From: Rhynchopus sp. YZ270_cl-10
Taxonomy: Eukaryota; Euglenozoa; Diplonemea; Diplonemida; Diplonemidae
Length of the DNA: 64,000 bases
Assembly: GCA_964035575.1 (NCBI GenBank)
Contig: OZ037891.1
Span: 992,001 to 1,056,000 of the forward strand
Reading direction: 5' to 3'
The notes beneath the pieces are model-generated. The model ran no database searches. It had not been told where the DNA came from and saw only the letters and a list, made by a program, of their open reading frames with translations. Below are positions 32,072 to 42,663 of the stretch, one piece after another. Both the position numbers and the translations under genes were made by a program. How positions within the stretch are numbered: the first letter of the stretch is position 1; each line of letters begins with the position of its first letter.

Positions 32072-33307
32072 ATGGAACTGCGTCGCAGTTGGGAGGATGG
32101 AGATGGGGTGCGGTCTCCACCACCCAAGGCGAATTCTCCACCACCACCGTCACGCAGCGCATCGACACATAGCAACGGCGCTAGGATTCCTCCTCGGTGT
32201 GCACTGCTTTCGGTCCGCAACGTTCTAAGCGCTGTGTTGTATATTGGGTTTTTGTTGGTGTACTTTGTCGCCTTTCCGTCTCCCCCCCAACCGCTTCCGG
32301 AAATTCCACAGTCAAGCTCATTTCTTGTTACTGGATCTGCAGGGTTCATTGGAATGCACATTACAAGAAGGCTTCAAAAGCGAGGTCTAAAGGTGATTGG
32401 AGTTGACAGCTTCACAGACTACTATTCGGTTGGGTTAAAGCAGCATCGTGCAGGGTTGATTCGCCGTGAGGGAGGGGTTGTGCGGAATGAGACAGTATGT
32501 GATGAATCTGTGATGAGTGCTCTATTACGTCAACACAGTGTGACACATGTGGTTCACATGGCGTCGCAGCCGGGTATAGAGCTTTCATTGCATGATCCTG
32601 GGTTGTATATTCGGACTAATGTGGAGTGTTTTACTGCGTTGTTGCAGGCGGTGGTGAAGATGGAGGTTCCTGCTAAAGTGGTGTTTGCATCGTCGTCGTC
32701 GGTGTATGGTGATGCAGAGCCTCCGTTTCGAGTGACGCAGGTGTTGCGTCCAAATAACGTCTACGGTGCGTCGAAGATGGTCATGGAAGAGCTCGCCGGG
32801 GTGTACTCCAGGCTGTACGGCCTGCAGAGCGTGGGGCTGCGTTTCTTTACAGTGTACGGTCCTCTGATGCGGCCGGATATGGCAATATACGAATTCGCAA
32901 AGAGAATGGTACGCAACGAAACCGTAACAATAAAAGGGGAGCAGACTGCACGCGACTTCACCTATGTCGATGACGTAGTGGATGGGGTGCTTCAATCGGT
33001 GAAGCATCTTGAGAAAGCAGGGGTAACGCATGATGTCTTCAACATCGGGAGCGGTCGGGCGGTTACCGTAAGCAAGATGTACACTCTTCTAAGAAAGGCG
33101 CTGGGTGCCACAGGGGGGAATTTTGGGGGAACTGTGGTAACGCAGCACGGCCGGCACGAAATGTCGGCAACACTCGCAAATCTGGTGAGTTCCGAGTACC
33201 AGCTGAACTACCACCCCCAGGTTCACCTTGAAGAGGGCCTAAATAGGTTTGCCAAGTGGTTCCTCAAGAGTCGTAATGAAAGCTGGGACTTCAAGCATAC
33301 ACTGTAA
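32072..33307 (+). CDS. Nucleotide-sugar 4-epimerase, type II membrane (UDP-glucuronate epimerase-like)
   Basis: A 411-residue protein of the extended short-chain dehydrogenase family. A Pro/Ser-rich cytosolic tail (1-48) and one membrane segment (about 50-68, VLSAVLYIGFLLVYFVAF) precede the lumenal catalytic domain. The NAD-binding motif is GSAGFIG (88-94). The Ser of SSSSVYG (207-213) and Y231xxxK235 in NVYGASK form the catalytic set. DSFTDYY after the first strand is typical of UDP-glucuronate 4-epimerases, which are Golgi type II proteins in plants, so UDP-galacturonate supply for glycans is the best guess. Other sugar epimerases or dehydratases cannot be excluded. The frame is open 5' of this ATG, but CTTTTCAG at about 32047 and the CT tract suggest the transcript begins there. 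No introns. Confidence 0.88.
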   Translation: MELRRSWEDGDGVRSPPPKANSPPPPSRSASTHSNGARIPPRCALLSVRNVLSAVLYIGFLLVYFVAFPSPPQPLPEIPQSSSFLVTGSAGFIGMHITRRLQKRGLKVIGVDSFTDYYSVGLKQHRAGLIRREGGVVRNETVCDESVMSALLRQHSVTHVVHMASQPGIELSLHDPGLYIRTNVECFTALLQAVVKMEVPAKVVFASSSSVYGDAEPPFRVTQVLRPNNVYGASKMVMEELAGVYSRLYGLQSVGLRFFTVYGPLMRPDMAIYEFAKRMVRNETVTIKGEQTARDFTYVDDVVDGVLQSVKHLEKAGVTHDVFNIGSGRAVTVSKMYTLLRKALGATGGNFGGTVVTQHGRHEMSATLANLVSSEYQLNYHPQVHLEEGLNRFAKWFLKSRNESWDFKHTL

Positions 33308-33993
33308 CGTAGGAATTCCGTGATCCGTATACTGTTGCGTGGGATTCTGTACGTCCGATTTTTTTTTTGTTGGAAAAACGAAAAGGATAGCAGGAAGCTT
33401 CGCACATCAATCCTCCGAGAAGGAGAAGGGGGGGAGGGGGAAATGTTAAACACAAAGATGAGAGGTCGAGAAACCTGGGGGAGTGTGTATCAATACAACT
33501 AACAGGTAGAGCCTTGATATCAAGGCGGTGCACACCTTTTTTTTTTCTGACAAATTTAGTCAACGGGAGCGGGGGAAATATTTCGGGTTCTCGCATCAGT
33601 CTATACCAGGGATGCCAGCCTTTCTGAACCAAACGGCGGACTCCCATTCCCCTTTATCCTTTTTCTTAAGGCAACTACGTGACGCCCTATTAGTTATCAA
33701 ACACACACCCTTTCAGGACTACACTCTTTTAGTCCCAACCCCACAAAACCCCCGACCCTTCCCCCCGGAGGAACACCCACATTGTCGCACACACGAAGCA
33801 GAATTGATAGAACCGTTGCCACCGTGACGTTTGGTGGTGCGTGTGTGGTGGGGACTTTTGTTGTGACACTATAGAATTGCTCCTTGTCCCCGCAGGTTGG
33901 TTAGGTGCATTGGCCTGAGACCCACGGTGGTGTGACGTACGTAACAAAGAGAGGGAGAGAACAAATAAGCACACAGAGCAACACAACACAACA
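33308..33993. other. Intergenic region, nothing recognised
   Basis: AT- and homopolymer-rich, with no R1-R5 copy that I can identify. The AG used by the next gene is probably one of those in the AGAG-rich run at 33945-33980. Confidence 0.5.
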
Positions 33994-35558
33994 ATGCCGT
34001 TCCAAACCCTCCCGTCCGAGCTGCTGTTGGAGATGCTGCAGTTTTTGCCGTATGTTATTTCTTCCCTCCCCCCTTTTTTACGAAGCCAGGCTAGGTTCAT
34101 AGGCGGGTTTTCTCTTCAGAAATTAGGTAGTTTTTATGCTTCCCTTCATTTCTTTCCGTTTCGGTACAGCTGATTATGTACCAAGGTACACTGTCACGAG
34201 AGGGCTTTGTATTTCAAGTCAACTTTCTTTCCCTCCACAGACATGCGGACCTAGGGATGATCGCAGCCGTGTCGCGGTGTTTCCGTTCTCTTTCTGAGGA
34301 GAATTATCGGAGTTTGTGGGGCTCGCGTTTGGTAACGGTGAAGTGCGAGAACGACGCTCCGTCGGGAAGGACGTGCCACTCTGCCGTGCAGCATGGTGGA
34401 CGAATGTTTTCCATTGGCGGGATGCCTGACTCCAAGACGATCAGCTCTGTGAAGAAGGAGCTGTGCATCTTGGACCTGGCGACGTGGACGTGGCGTATCG
34501 TGCTGGACTGCGTGCCTGCCGTCACCGAGCAGACGGCTGTGCTCTACAACAGCTGCATCTACCTCTTTGGGGGGTACTACGAGCAGGAGGGGCGGCAGTC
34601 GCACCTCTACCGCATCAGCGGCCTTGACGAGGACACACCCACGCTGACGACGCTCTGTGCTGACGACGCAGGCAAGCCCCCGCCACGCTCCTCACACACC
34701 GCCATCGTGCACAACAAAAGCATGTACGTCTTTGGTGGCTGGGACAAGGTCACCCCCAAGAACGACCTCTACGAGCTGGACCTCGAGCGCAACCAGTGGC
34801 GCTGTGTGCACGGCGACCTGACACCACAGGACGACGCCATGGTGCCGACCCCACGCCGTGCACACTGTGCCTTCCTCATTGCAGACTCGATGTACATCTT
34901 CGGTGGCACAACACGCATAAAGAACGACGACGTGGAGTGTCCGACCGACGTCATGAGCGCGCTGCACATCCCCTCCGAGACCTGGGTTGCACAGGACGTG
35001 CTTGGGGACGTGCCCTGCCCGCGCTCGCGATGCGACGGAACTGTGCATGGGGACCTCTTCTTCCTGGCAGGGGGCTGGGACAGGAGTCGGCACCTCTCGG
35101 ACTTTCACTACTTCTGCGCAGCCACGGGGATGTGGCGGCGGCTGCCTGTTAGCATGCCGTTCGGCATTGTGCAGCACTCAGTTGTCACCTGGGATGAGAA
35201 GATGCTGATGTTTGGCGGCTACAAGCACCCCCTTGAGCAGCGTGCGCAGTGCGGCGAGCCAACACGGGGCAAGAAGGAGCGTGGCGTGCGGGGCACACCG
35301 CTTCTTGGGCACACCGCAAACGATGTGCACCTATACCAGCTCAAGGTGGCGGCTCCCACTCTCGCAGAGAAGAACCGTGCGCAGTGTGCAAGCCTCAGCC
35401 AAGCAGGAGGGGGCAATGCATGTAGCAGTGTAGCTGCAGGTGTTGCAGTCAGACGTGAGTCCGGTGGACCCGGCTGGTCAGAATGCGAAAGCGACGGACT
35501 CAGCGATGCACAGTGGAGTACCTGTACCCCCCTCAGCGCCCCCCTCAGCATCGAGTAG
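33994..35558 (+). CDS. F-box/kelch-repeat protein, two exons
   Basis: Exon 1 is 33994-34049 and exon 2 is 34241-35558 (phase 2), giving about 457 residues. The joined N-terminus MPFQTLPSELLLEMLQFLP + HADLGMIAAVSRCFRSL is an F-box, split by the intron, which binds Skp1 in SCF ubiquitin ligases. Residues about 60-370 hold five or six kelch blades (SGRTCHSAV, IYLFGGYY, PRSSHTAIV, MYVFGGWD, PRRAHCAFL, MYIFGGTT, FFLAGGWD and MLMFGGY), forming a propeller likely to bind the substrate. A Ser/Gly-rich tail follows. It should be a substrate receptor for ubiquitination, target unknown. Exon 2 alone would lack half of the F-box, which supports the exon 1 call. The 191-base intron ends in an R2 repeat. 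Confidence 0.88.
34176..34240 (+). repeat. R2 3' part forming the 3' splice site of the F-box gene intron
   Basis: The R2 tail (TGTACCAAGGTACACTGTCA, GGGCTTTGTATTTC, AAGTCAACTTTC) is directly followed by TTTCCCTCCACAG at the exon 2 boundary (34241). The polypyrimidine tract of this intron is thus the end of a dispersed repeat. Confidence 0.75.
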
Positions 35559-37757
35559 GGTGAGTAATTTTTTTTTTTTGGAGAAAAAAATTCCTGCGTG
35601 CTTTGCTGAAGCGGAGGGAGAACTGCTTCTGCGTTTGCATGTTCAGCTTTCAAAGTTTTTTTAGATGTGCGCAGAGTCGTTGCATCTTACACAATTCCAG
35701 CGTGGAAAAAACGTTATAAAAAAATGTGTGTGATTCTGTACTATATATTGCTGTCCTTGTTTGCACAACGTCCGACAATTTTTTTTTGCTTCTTTTCAGA
35801 AAGAAATAAAAACAGAAAATAAGAACACCCTGGTGAGTGTGTGTGGCGCCCAACTGGGATCGGAACGTATTTGAAACATTTTTTTTTTTTGACAAAAAGG
35901 TCACCAATTGCACCCGTCTTTTGCGGGGAAAGCAAATTCACACAACAAAAAAAGCCCCTATACCATGGAACAACCGTGTTGAGTGTTTTTCGTGGAATAT
36001 ACCCTGTACAATACTGCTTGCTCTTGTTTTTTAAAGTGCCCGTGAGGCATATTTATGGTTTCCTATTAGTCGCTCATGAGAGGTTCGGGTCTATCTTGTA
36101 AACTTTTCTATTTTCAACACATTTGTGTCATAAAAAAGAATAAGGCTGTGCGGAAAAAGAAAAAGAAAATAATGTGGTAAATGTTTAAGCTATGTCATCA
36201 ATTCGACTTCAGTTCAAAACATTGCACGAAAAAGCAAAAATTCTTAACCCGGCTTTACGCACAAAACAAAAAGATGAGAAGGGACGATGAATTCTTATTC
36301 AAGTGTTATGAGGGAAATTGGGGGGGGTTTTTTTTTTGAAGCTTCAACTGAGCTTTTTCTTCTTCTTTCCGCCAAATGCCTGCGCCCGAAGAGGGGTTTG
36401 CATTTCCTCAAACACTTCATTTTGTTACGCTTTTTTTGGTGTACTGTTTTATTTTTTGATGTCTGCTGCATGTTGAGGCCCATTGTGATAAAAAGTGAGT
36501 GACATGAAAAATGTTTCAAAAAAAATTATAACAAAATTGGCGGGTCTCCTGTCTTTTACTAAAAGAATTTTTTTTTGAGACGTCCGCTGCTATTTTTTTT
36601 CTTATAAGTTTTCCCGCTCTTTTCTCCCCCCGTTGTGCAATTATGTGATTTTCTTTCGGAACGAAAAAATGGTTGTATTTGGAGAACGACCAGACCCCAA
36701 AAACAGAGTTTAGGAGACTAGGTGGGGGAATACCACGTTACGCCAAAAACCAAACAAAAACAAAACAAAACACACAGTGTAACTTGCACAAGGTGGCAAC
36801 TACACTATTCAACAATTCTTTGAAACGAAAAAATAATCTACACAAAAAAACAAAAAAAATCGAAACAGCCAAAAACAAAAAAAAATAAACAACAAGAACC
36901 CACCCTATGTGAGTGATTGTCAAAACATATTCCCCATACACAATGAAGCAGCAAGCAACTGGGTAGGTGCCTCCACTTACCATCCTTCCTTTAAAAGGTG
37001 CCCAAGCACCACGAGGCATGGGTTCATCTTGACCAAGGACTCCTTTCCTTTCCCTCCCCTTTTTGCCAAATAAGTTTTTTTTTTTTTTAAACCCCACATA
37101 CACCAGCACCTCCCTGCTGACATAGAAGAAGAAGTGCACCTCCCCCGCTTTTCAAACCCCCACGTGCCTTCCCTGGGTCTGCACGTTGTCACTTCCCTTC
37201 CATTATGTTTGATGTGTGATGTACCGCACATCCATCTTTCAAGGTTTTATTGTTTTTTTGGTTGACTGAGGCATGAGGCTTTGGTTCACCTGCTTTGGTA
37301 TGGGATGTGATAATAGAGTGTGATGGTGAAGAAGTGTGCATGATGGAGAAAAAGAAGGAAAGAAGAAAGTGGATATTTGCACAACTGTGGCAACACAACC
37401 GAGGCAACTACACTGCTCCCACAATTTGTCAAAAAAAAAAAAAAAAAAAAAGAATCATCAAGCCAAGATTCTGATTCGTTTATGATATCTTTTCTCTTTT
37501 TCTTTTTCTTTTCCATTTTTCTTTCTTTTCGGAGTTTTGGGAGAGGGCCAAGACACCTACCCTCTGTTGCCACAGTGGGTACGGGATATTTTTTTTTTCA
37601 TAGGAACCCTCTGTAACAAACTATATAGCGTGTTGTTACGAAGAGCAACGTTTTTTTTTTTTAAATTTTTTTTCAAAAAATATTTATGTTGTGACAGTGT
37701 TCTCTATATCCACCGTCCCCATCCCCCCAAAAGGGTCTAAAGGCTCCCCTCTTTTGT

Positions 37758-37880
37758 TATTCCTACGAAGCTTGCTTTAAAGGAGAAATAGTATATTGGT
37801 ACGGTCGCCAAATCATCCCTCAAACAGGAGGATTTGTGCAATCAACGAAAATAACTTTACTTTACCTACCGATCCGACTA
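37758..37880 (+). repeat. R4, second copy
   Basis: Nearly the same as 3583-3707, from ATTCCTACGAAGCTTGC to CCGATCCGACTA, with a few differences. Here the flanks are unrelated to those of the first copy. Confidence 0.75.
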
Positions 37881-38745
37881 TTTTTTTTTGTCCCAAACTG
37901 ACCCATTTTTTTTTATACGCATGAAGCCCCTCTGATGGGTCACAACGCTCGTACCAAAAGGGTTAGTTTGGGATAAGCTGCTTTAGACCCTCCCCCCACC
38001 CTTGTTCAAAAAAGCAATGCGATACAAGAACGAAAAATATGAAAAAAAAACGCAAACGTTGTTCGATAGGATGGAAACTATTTGTCTTCGGGGGAAAGCT
38101 CCGTTCAAGCAAATAAGAAAAATAATGTCTTTTTTTTGAAAAAAAAGGATCTCGGTAAGAGATGTCTTCGTGTGTAAACACACAGAAATATTGGAGCACG
38201 TTTTTCGGATGTCTGCACTCATGTAGATTTAACATGGGGAGGTGGGCCGTCTGTAAGTAGTTCTTCGCACCCCTCTCTTTCGGGTGACTTTTTACGCACA
38301 CTACTTTGTGAGCGGCAAGGGAACACCTTTTGTTGATGTACACAACCCTCTTTTGGGTGGTTTGTCAATACACATACCACAGCTTTTTGGACTCTTGTTA
38401 CATTGGGACATGCTCCGGCAGCCCCCTTTTTTTTAAACGGTGTAAAATTTATAAAACATTTTTTTTTGTGCAAAAAACCCCTCAATTTTCTACCTTCCTT
38501 AGGTGCAAACCCTCTCTCGAGGGTGGTGCACAGTATTACCTTTGTGAACAAATGCCCCCCTCGACTATTCCCGTCACCCCAAACAACAACCCACTACAAG
38601 GGAACCAAGATGCGTGTTGTAAGAACGTCCGTGGAAAAAAAAAAGAACTCCCATCAAAAGAGTTGCTACTTTTGTGGATGTGTCAGTACCCTGCGTTCGC
38701 AGATGAACGGTGAGGTGTTTGCACTTTCAACTTCTCTTTTTTTTC

Positions 38746-38850
38746 AGATGCCAACCTCAAAATGGATGTAAGGACATGCATGGTTAAGGTTTACCTACAG
38801 TTAGTGTACAGTGTAGAGGGCTGTTTGTATTTCAAGTCAAAAAAAAATTT
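38746..38850 (+). repeat. R2 copy
   Basis: AGATGCCAACCTCAAAATGG, then GGACATGCATGGTTAAGG and TTTGTATTTCAAGTCAAA. It is preceded by another short repeat, GATGAACGGTGAGGTGTTTG then CACTTTCAACTTC, that recurs near 7425, 59340 and 59645. Confidence 0.7.
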
Positions 38851-39524
38851 TTATTTTTTTGTGTGTTTCGTTAAGTTCTGTGCTTCCATCTTCCGAGGAT
38901 CCAATGTGGGGGGTTTTTTTTTCGCGGTTGCTAAGCATACGTGGGGCTTAGAGTCATACCAAGATTGTCGCTCTTTATGTTTTTGAATAGCAACCCTGAA
39001 CAGTATTATGCTAACTGGCGGAGTGTGGGTTGTGAGAGTAGTTGAGGATGGAGGCAAACCATGTGCTAACACGGCTTTCTAGCAGGTGACTTCCTTGGTT
39101 TGCGTTCCTCCCCCCCACCCCATTCTCTTCATTTAGAAAACAAAAAAATGACACAAATCCGCATGAAAAAAATAGTAGAGTTTTTTGTCCAAGTGGCAAG
39201 TGACTATGTTAAAGTGATTGTCGACAATAATAGTTCTGTACGTCATCCTGGCGCTGTTGGGTGATGTTATTACAGCTCATCTCTCATAGATGATTTGTCA
39301 AACCAATAAGGGTAGGCACACTTTTTTATTTGTTTAATGCTCGCGCGCGCGGAAAATTTTGAGATTCCAAAAAAAAAAAAAACATGGAAGAAAAAAAAAC
39401 ATTGCCTTACGTCAACAGGTTATCTTGACTTTCCCTCCCGTCTTCCTCCACGGAAAAAAATCAACCAAATATCTTCGAACACAGAATCCTCCATATACGA
39501 GTGGGTCACATGATATAACTCTAT

Positions 39525-39645
39525 CATGTGACCCCACCGTGGAGAGCAATCGGCTCGCGCATCAAAAGAAAGCAGAGAAAAGGGGAAAAGAAAAAGACAA
39601 AAGTTGGGTACCGTGCGCCTGCGGCGCTACCTGTTCCCAGTCAGG
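39525..39645 (+). repeat. R6 repeat, second copy at 46266-46385
   Basis: Both copies read GTGACCCCACCGTGGAGAGC, then AATCGGCTC, AAAGAAAGCAGAGAAAAGGG and GCGCCTGCGGCGCTA. Immediately upstream (39502-39534) is a perfect small hairpin, GGTCACATGATA / TATCATGTGACC. Confidence 0.75.
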
Positions 39646-39699
39646 AATGCCACAATTTTATCCGAATGTGGATTTTCCAACCTGAAAATGACCCTTGTT

Positions 39700-39905
39700 T
39701 ATGTGGATGGGTTCATATTTTGTGGAAATTTATGCCACTAAAATTTTGTCGGTTTTTCTGTATATCCCCCACCACAGAACGAGCGGATTCTGGAAATGCC
39801 TATCGCGGCATGTTTGGGCTGAAAACCCACTGTTTTTTCAAGGGAAAAAATTGCTTCCGGATGTCGGAATTTTCCGGAAAATTTCCAGAATTAGAAAACA
39901 GCCTG
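39700..39905 (-). repeat. Diverged copy of the 30.5-31.5-kb satellite unit
   Basis: Read on the minus strand it shows AACATGCCGCGATAGGCATT, then TCCAGAATCCG and CTGTGGTGGGG, matching the satellite unit at about 30893-30945. No TIR is visible here, so this is probably a fragment. Confidence 0.6.
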
Positions 39906-40260
39906 GCTTCGATGTTTTATTTTTGCTGTGTCTCTGTGTGTGTGTTTTTTTTTCTGTGTGTGTTTTTTTCTGCGCGCGCGCGCGGAACTTTTTGGGACCC
40001 GACCGAGCATTAAACAAAAAAAAAAGTGTGCCTACCCTAAACAAAAAGTAACAAAAAAAGTTCAGACTGGTGTGGCTGAATGGGGGCCTTCATCCACACC
40101 ATATAAACAAACAAACAAGAAACACACACACAATGCGTCTGTGCCGTCCGTAGTACAAAGGCTTCGGCCGACACTGAGTACAGATTTTTTTCCCCCCAGC
40201 AGGTACAAAGTGATTGTCGATACAGCAAAAAAAAAGTAAAAAAAATAAAAACGGAAGAAA

Positions 40261-40310
40261 CAGTGGAGCTTGCACAGATGGCAACTACACTATTCCAACA
40301 ATTTTTTTTC
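40261..40310 (+). repeat. R5 repeat (type copy)
   Basis: CAGTGGAGCTTGCACAGATG, then GCAACTACACTATTCCAAC and a T/A-rich tail. Other + copies: 36781, 37369, 44404, 45508, 48755, 52122 and 63808. Several end in TTTTCAAAA and an A run. Confidence 0.75.
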
Positions 40311-40799
40311 ACAAGAAACACACACACACACACAATGCGTTCCGGTTCTGCTATCTGCTACCCGTATTATTTCTCTCTCTCTTTGCCACCTTCTCTCAAC
40401 CATCCCCCTTCTGGGTACCCTTCCCCTTATCTTCAAGGATGTGTGCAGTGTGCCAGTGAGGCACATTCGTGTCTTTGAAGATTTCTTCTTCTTCTTAACT
40501 TTAAGACAACGGCGTACACAATAGTGTCTTGTCTTCTTTTGATCTTTTTTTATGACTTTGTTTTCCTCTCTCTTTTTCTTTTCAAAAAATGTGCTGGCAA
40601 GGCTCCCCCCCTGGCTGCACCGTTCTTCTTTTTACCAAAGAAAAGAAAAAAAAATGCGTATTCTCACAACTTTTCAGTCCCCAAACCTATCCACCTCTCT
40701 CCACAACCTAAACCTCACAGTATCCTCTCCTTTTGCTTCACCTCTCGAAGACAATATGGTTTGAGTTCACTCCGGGAGGGAGGTCATTACGTATAGTGT

Positions 40800-41216
40800 A
40801 TGGAGAGTTCTTCAGTGCTGGGGTGCTGTCAGGTGGAGGAGACCGTGACCCGTGTGTTGTTAATGCACGAGGCAACTGCAGGGCAGGTGCAGCTTGCCCT
40901 GGCAGAGGGGGTGGCCTCAAGGAAGCTCCTTCGCGAGGAGTGCCGTCAGTCGCGTGCGGAGTGCAGTGTGCTTGAACGCGGCCTGCAGCATCTGGCGCGT
41001 GATGTGCTTAGCTGGAAGGAGGGTGGTGGTGGTGGTGGTGGTGATGCAACAGCACCCTCCTTCCGACACCCCCAGCCCCCCGTAGTACCCACAACCGACA
41101 GCGTTCTTGTATCCCTGCAAGCAATAGGCGGGGCGATTCTGCGCCAGCAGGAAGGGGGTGAGGGGGAGATGGAGAGGGGGAGGGGGAAGGAGAGGCACCC
41201 AGCATGCCAGCCGTGA
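40800..41216 (+). CDS. Short coiled-coil protein, unknown
   Basis: A 138-residue protein not recognised. Residues 10-75 look like a continuous helix (VEETVTRVLLMHEATAGQVQ, LALAEGVASRKLLREECRQS and on), followed by a Gly run, a Pro-rich linker and a second helix (DSVLVSLQAIGGAILRQQ). A purine-rich run (41150-41195) encodes the last residues. Past this run another frame reads EAPSMPAVREVLEVASHERG then VVVCYKEIVA before a stop at 41283. That looks more protein-like than the annotated tail RHPACQP, so there may be a frame change, a sequence error in the G runs or a short intron. The start follows ACGTATAG. GC content is clearly above the flanks. Function unknown. Confidence 0.55.
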   Translation: MESSSVLGCCQVEETVTRVLLMHEATAGQVQLALAEGVASRKLLREECRQSRAECSVLERGLQHLARDVLSWKEGGGGGGGDATAPSFRHPQPPVVPTTDSVLVSLQAIGGAILRQQEGGEGEMERGRGKERHPACQP

Positions 41217-41719
41217 GGGAGGTTTTGGAGGTTGCCTCGCATGAAAGGGGGGTGGTGGTGTGCTACAAAGAGATTGTCGCCTGAAAAAGCCATCGGCATC
41301 GGTCTGACACAACATTTCTCTTTTCACGGAGCAACTGGGCAGCGCTTTTTAGCCCCCCAAAAGTATTCAGCTTTTTCAAACTATTCTTTTCAAGACAGGA
41401 CCCAGCTTTAGTTTTTGAGTCATGGTACAATAGTGAGGACCTTTTCCACGCAAAAGGCGAGGTAGGGGGGCAGGGGTCGCTACTCAGTCCAATGTGTCGA
41501 CTGCTGCCCGTCTCAAAACAATCTTTTTTTTCTCTCCGTTTTTCTTCAAAATATATTAGATAATGGGGGGGTGATCCAGTGTGCAGTCACAAAATTTTGT
41601 GTTTAGATTTGCTTTTTCAACTTACCTTCCTTCACCCCCCCTGTAAGGGCAACCGTAGGTGAAGTAAGGTATAGTATTGAAATCGATGTGGGGGGGGGAG
41701 TAAAGGGTCAATTTTACAA

Positions 41720-41860
41720 AACCAGATTTTGAGGAAAATTTTAGCCGAAAATGGGCCCCACGTATAAGGAACCGGGCTCATATTTCTCAAAATTTAAGTG
41801 GTCAAAAAATTGTCCAATTTTCGAGATTGACCCCACCACTGCACGGGCGGAGCCCAAAAA
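41720..41860 (-). repeat. Satellite-unit fragment, inverted relative to 30.7 kb
   Basis: On the minus strand it matches 30735-30850: GTGGTGGGGTCAATCTCG, then AATTGGACAATTTTTTGACC and GTGGGGCCCATTTTCGGC. It is truncated relative to the source element. Confidence 0.7.
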
Positions 41861-41984
41861 TGCAAACAAGGACCCTTTTTAATTTGTTCTCTTGAAATGT
41901 GTAATTTCATGTTTTCGCGAAAAAAATATCAATGATCCTACAAGGGTTGAAGGAAGGTGGTTGAAAACAACAATAACAACAAGG

Positions 41985-42431
41985 ACAAGTAATTGCTAAG
42001 AAAAAAGCGGGGTGTGCTGTGGAAAACCCCGCGCGATTTTCGAAACCACCGTAGCATCCTGGCGATTTGCTGGAGGTGCTGATGCTGATGCGCCTGGTGT
42101 GATCGACGTGTTGTGGTCTGTGCATTCTGTGTTCCTTCCGCACTGCTCCAACGACGACGACAATGTGGGGAGCCTGTGGACAAAAACGAGCTGGGCCACG
42201 CCGAGCCTGCCGAGCCGACGTCCAACAACGCTATCGAGCAGATGGTGCTAGACGAAGAGGACAGCCCCCCTTCTTTAACGTTTCAGATGCTGGCGTCCCA
42301 GTGGGTCTGGCAGCGTACGAAGAGCGTTAGCATACCTGCAGAAGAGCAGAATGCTGGGCGTGTTGTAGATTATTTCTACAGGATGGAGTTCCACAGCACA
42401 CCCCGTTTTTTTTCCGATAGCAATTACTTGT
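41985..42431. mobile_element. Non-autonomous TIR element (447 bp) with GC-rich core
   Basis: ACAAGTAATTGCTAAGAAAA followed by GCGGGGTGTGCTGTGGA (41985-42023) has a near-perfect inverted copy at 42390-42431. The core is GC-rich and open on the + strand for about 100 codons (for example NNAIEQMVLDEEDSPPSLTF), unlike the AT-rich surroundings, suggesting captured or internally deleted coding sequence. No transposase motif is seen and no target duplication is clear. Confidence 0.65.
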
Positions 42432-42663
42432 TTTGTATTTTTTTTGTGAATATGCACCTTCACCCCAAGACATCGAATTAGTCTTTCTTGATATAAACAT
42501 AAGAACATTTTGCTTCGCAAGAGGGGGGTTTTTTTTTGTGCTCAATAGCAGACACTACTTATCCCAGCCCCACCCATCTGGGCAGTGTTCCGCCCTAAGG
42601 AAGTAACCACCTGCTCTCAAACACAACACAACACAACAGAGGGGTTTTTAAGACAACAACACA

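Larger units (their letters stand above)
35559..40799. other. Longest gene-free stretch, packed with short repeats
   Basis: R1 copies: about 36066, 36997, 38926. R2: 38746-38850. R4: 37758-37880. R5 (AGTGGAGCTTGCACAGATGG, CAACTACACTATTCCAAC): about 36781, 37369 and 40261. A hairpin lies at about 39502-39534, R6 at about 39525-39645, and satellite-related DNA at 39700-39905. No open frame looks coding. Homopolymer runs are frequent. Confidence 0.6.
41217..42663. other. Intergenic region with two element fragments
   Basis: Contains a satellite-related fragment (41720-41860, minus) and a complete small TIR element (41985-42431). The remainder is AT-rich with no recognised gene. Confidence 0.6.
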
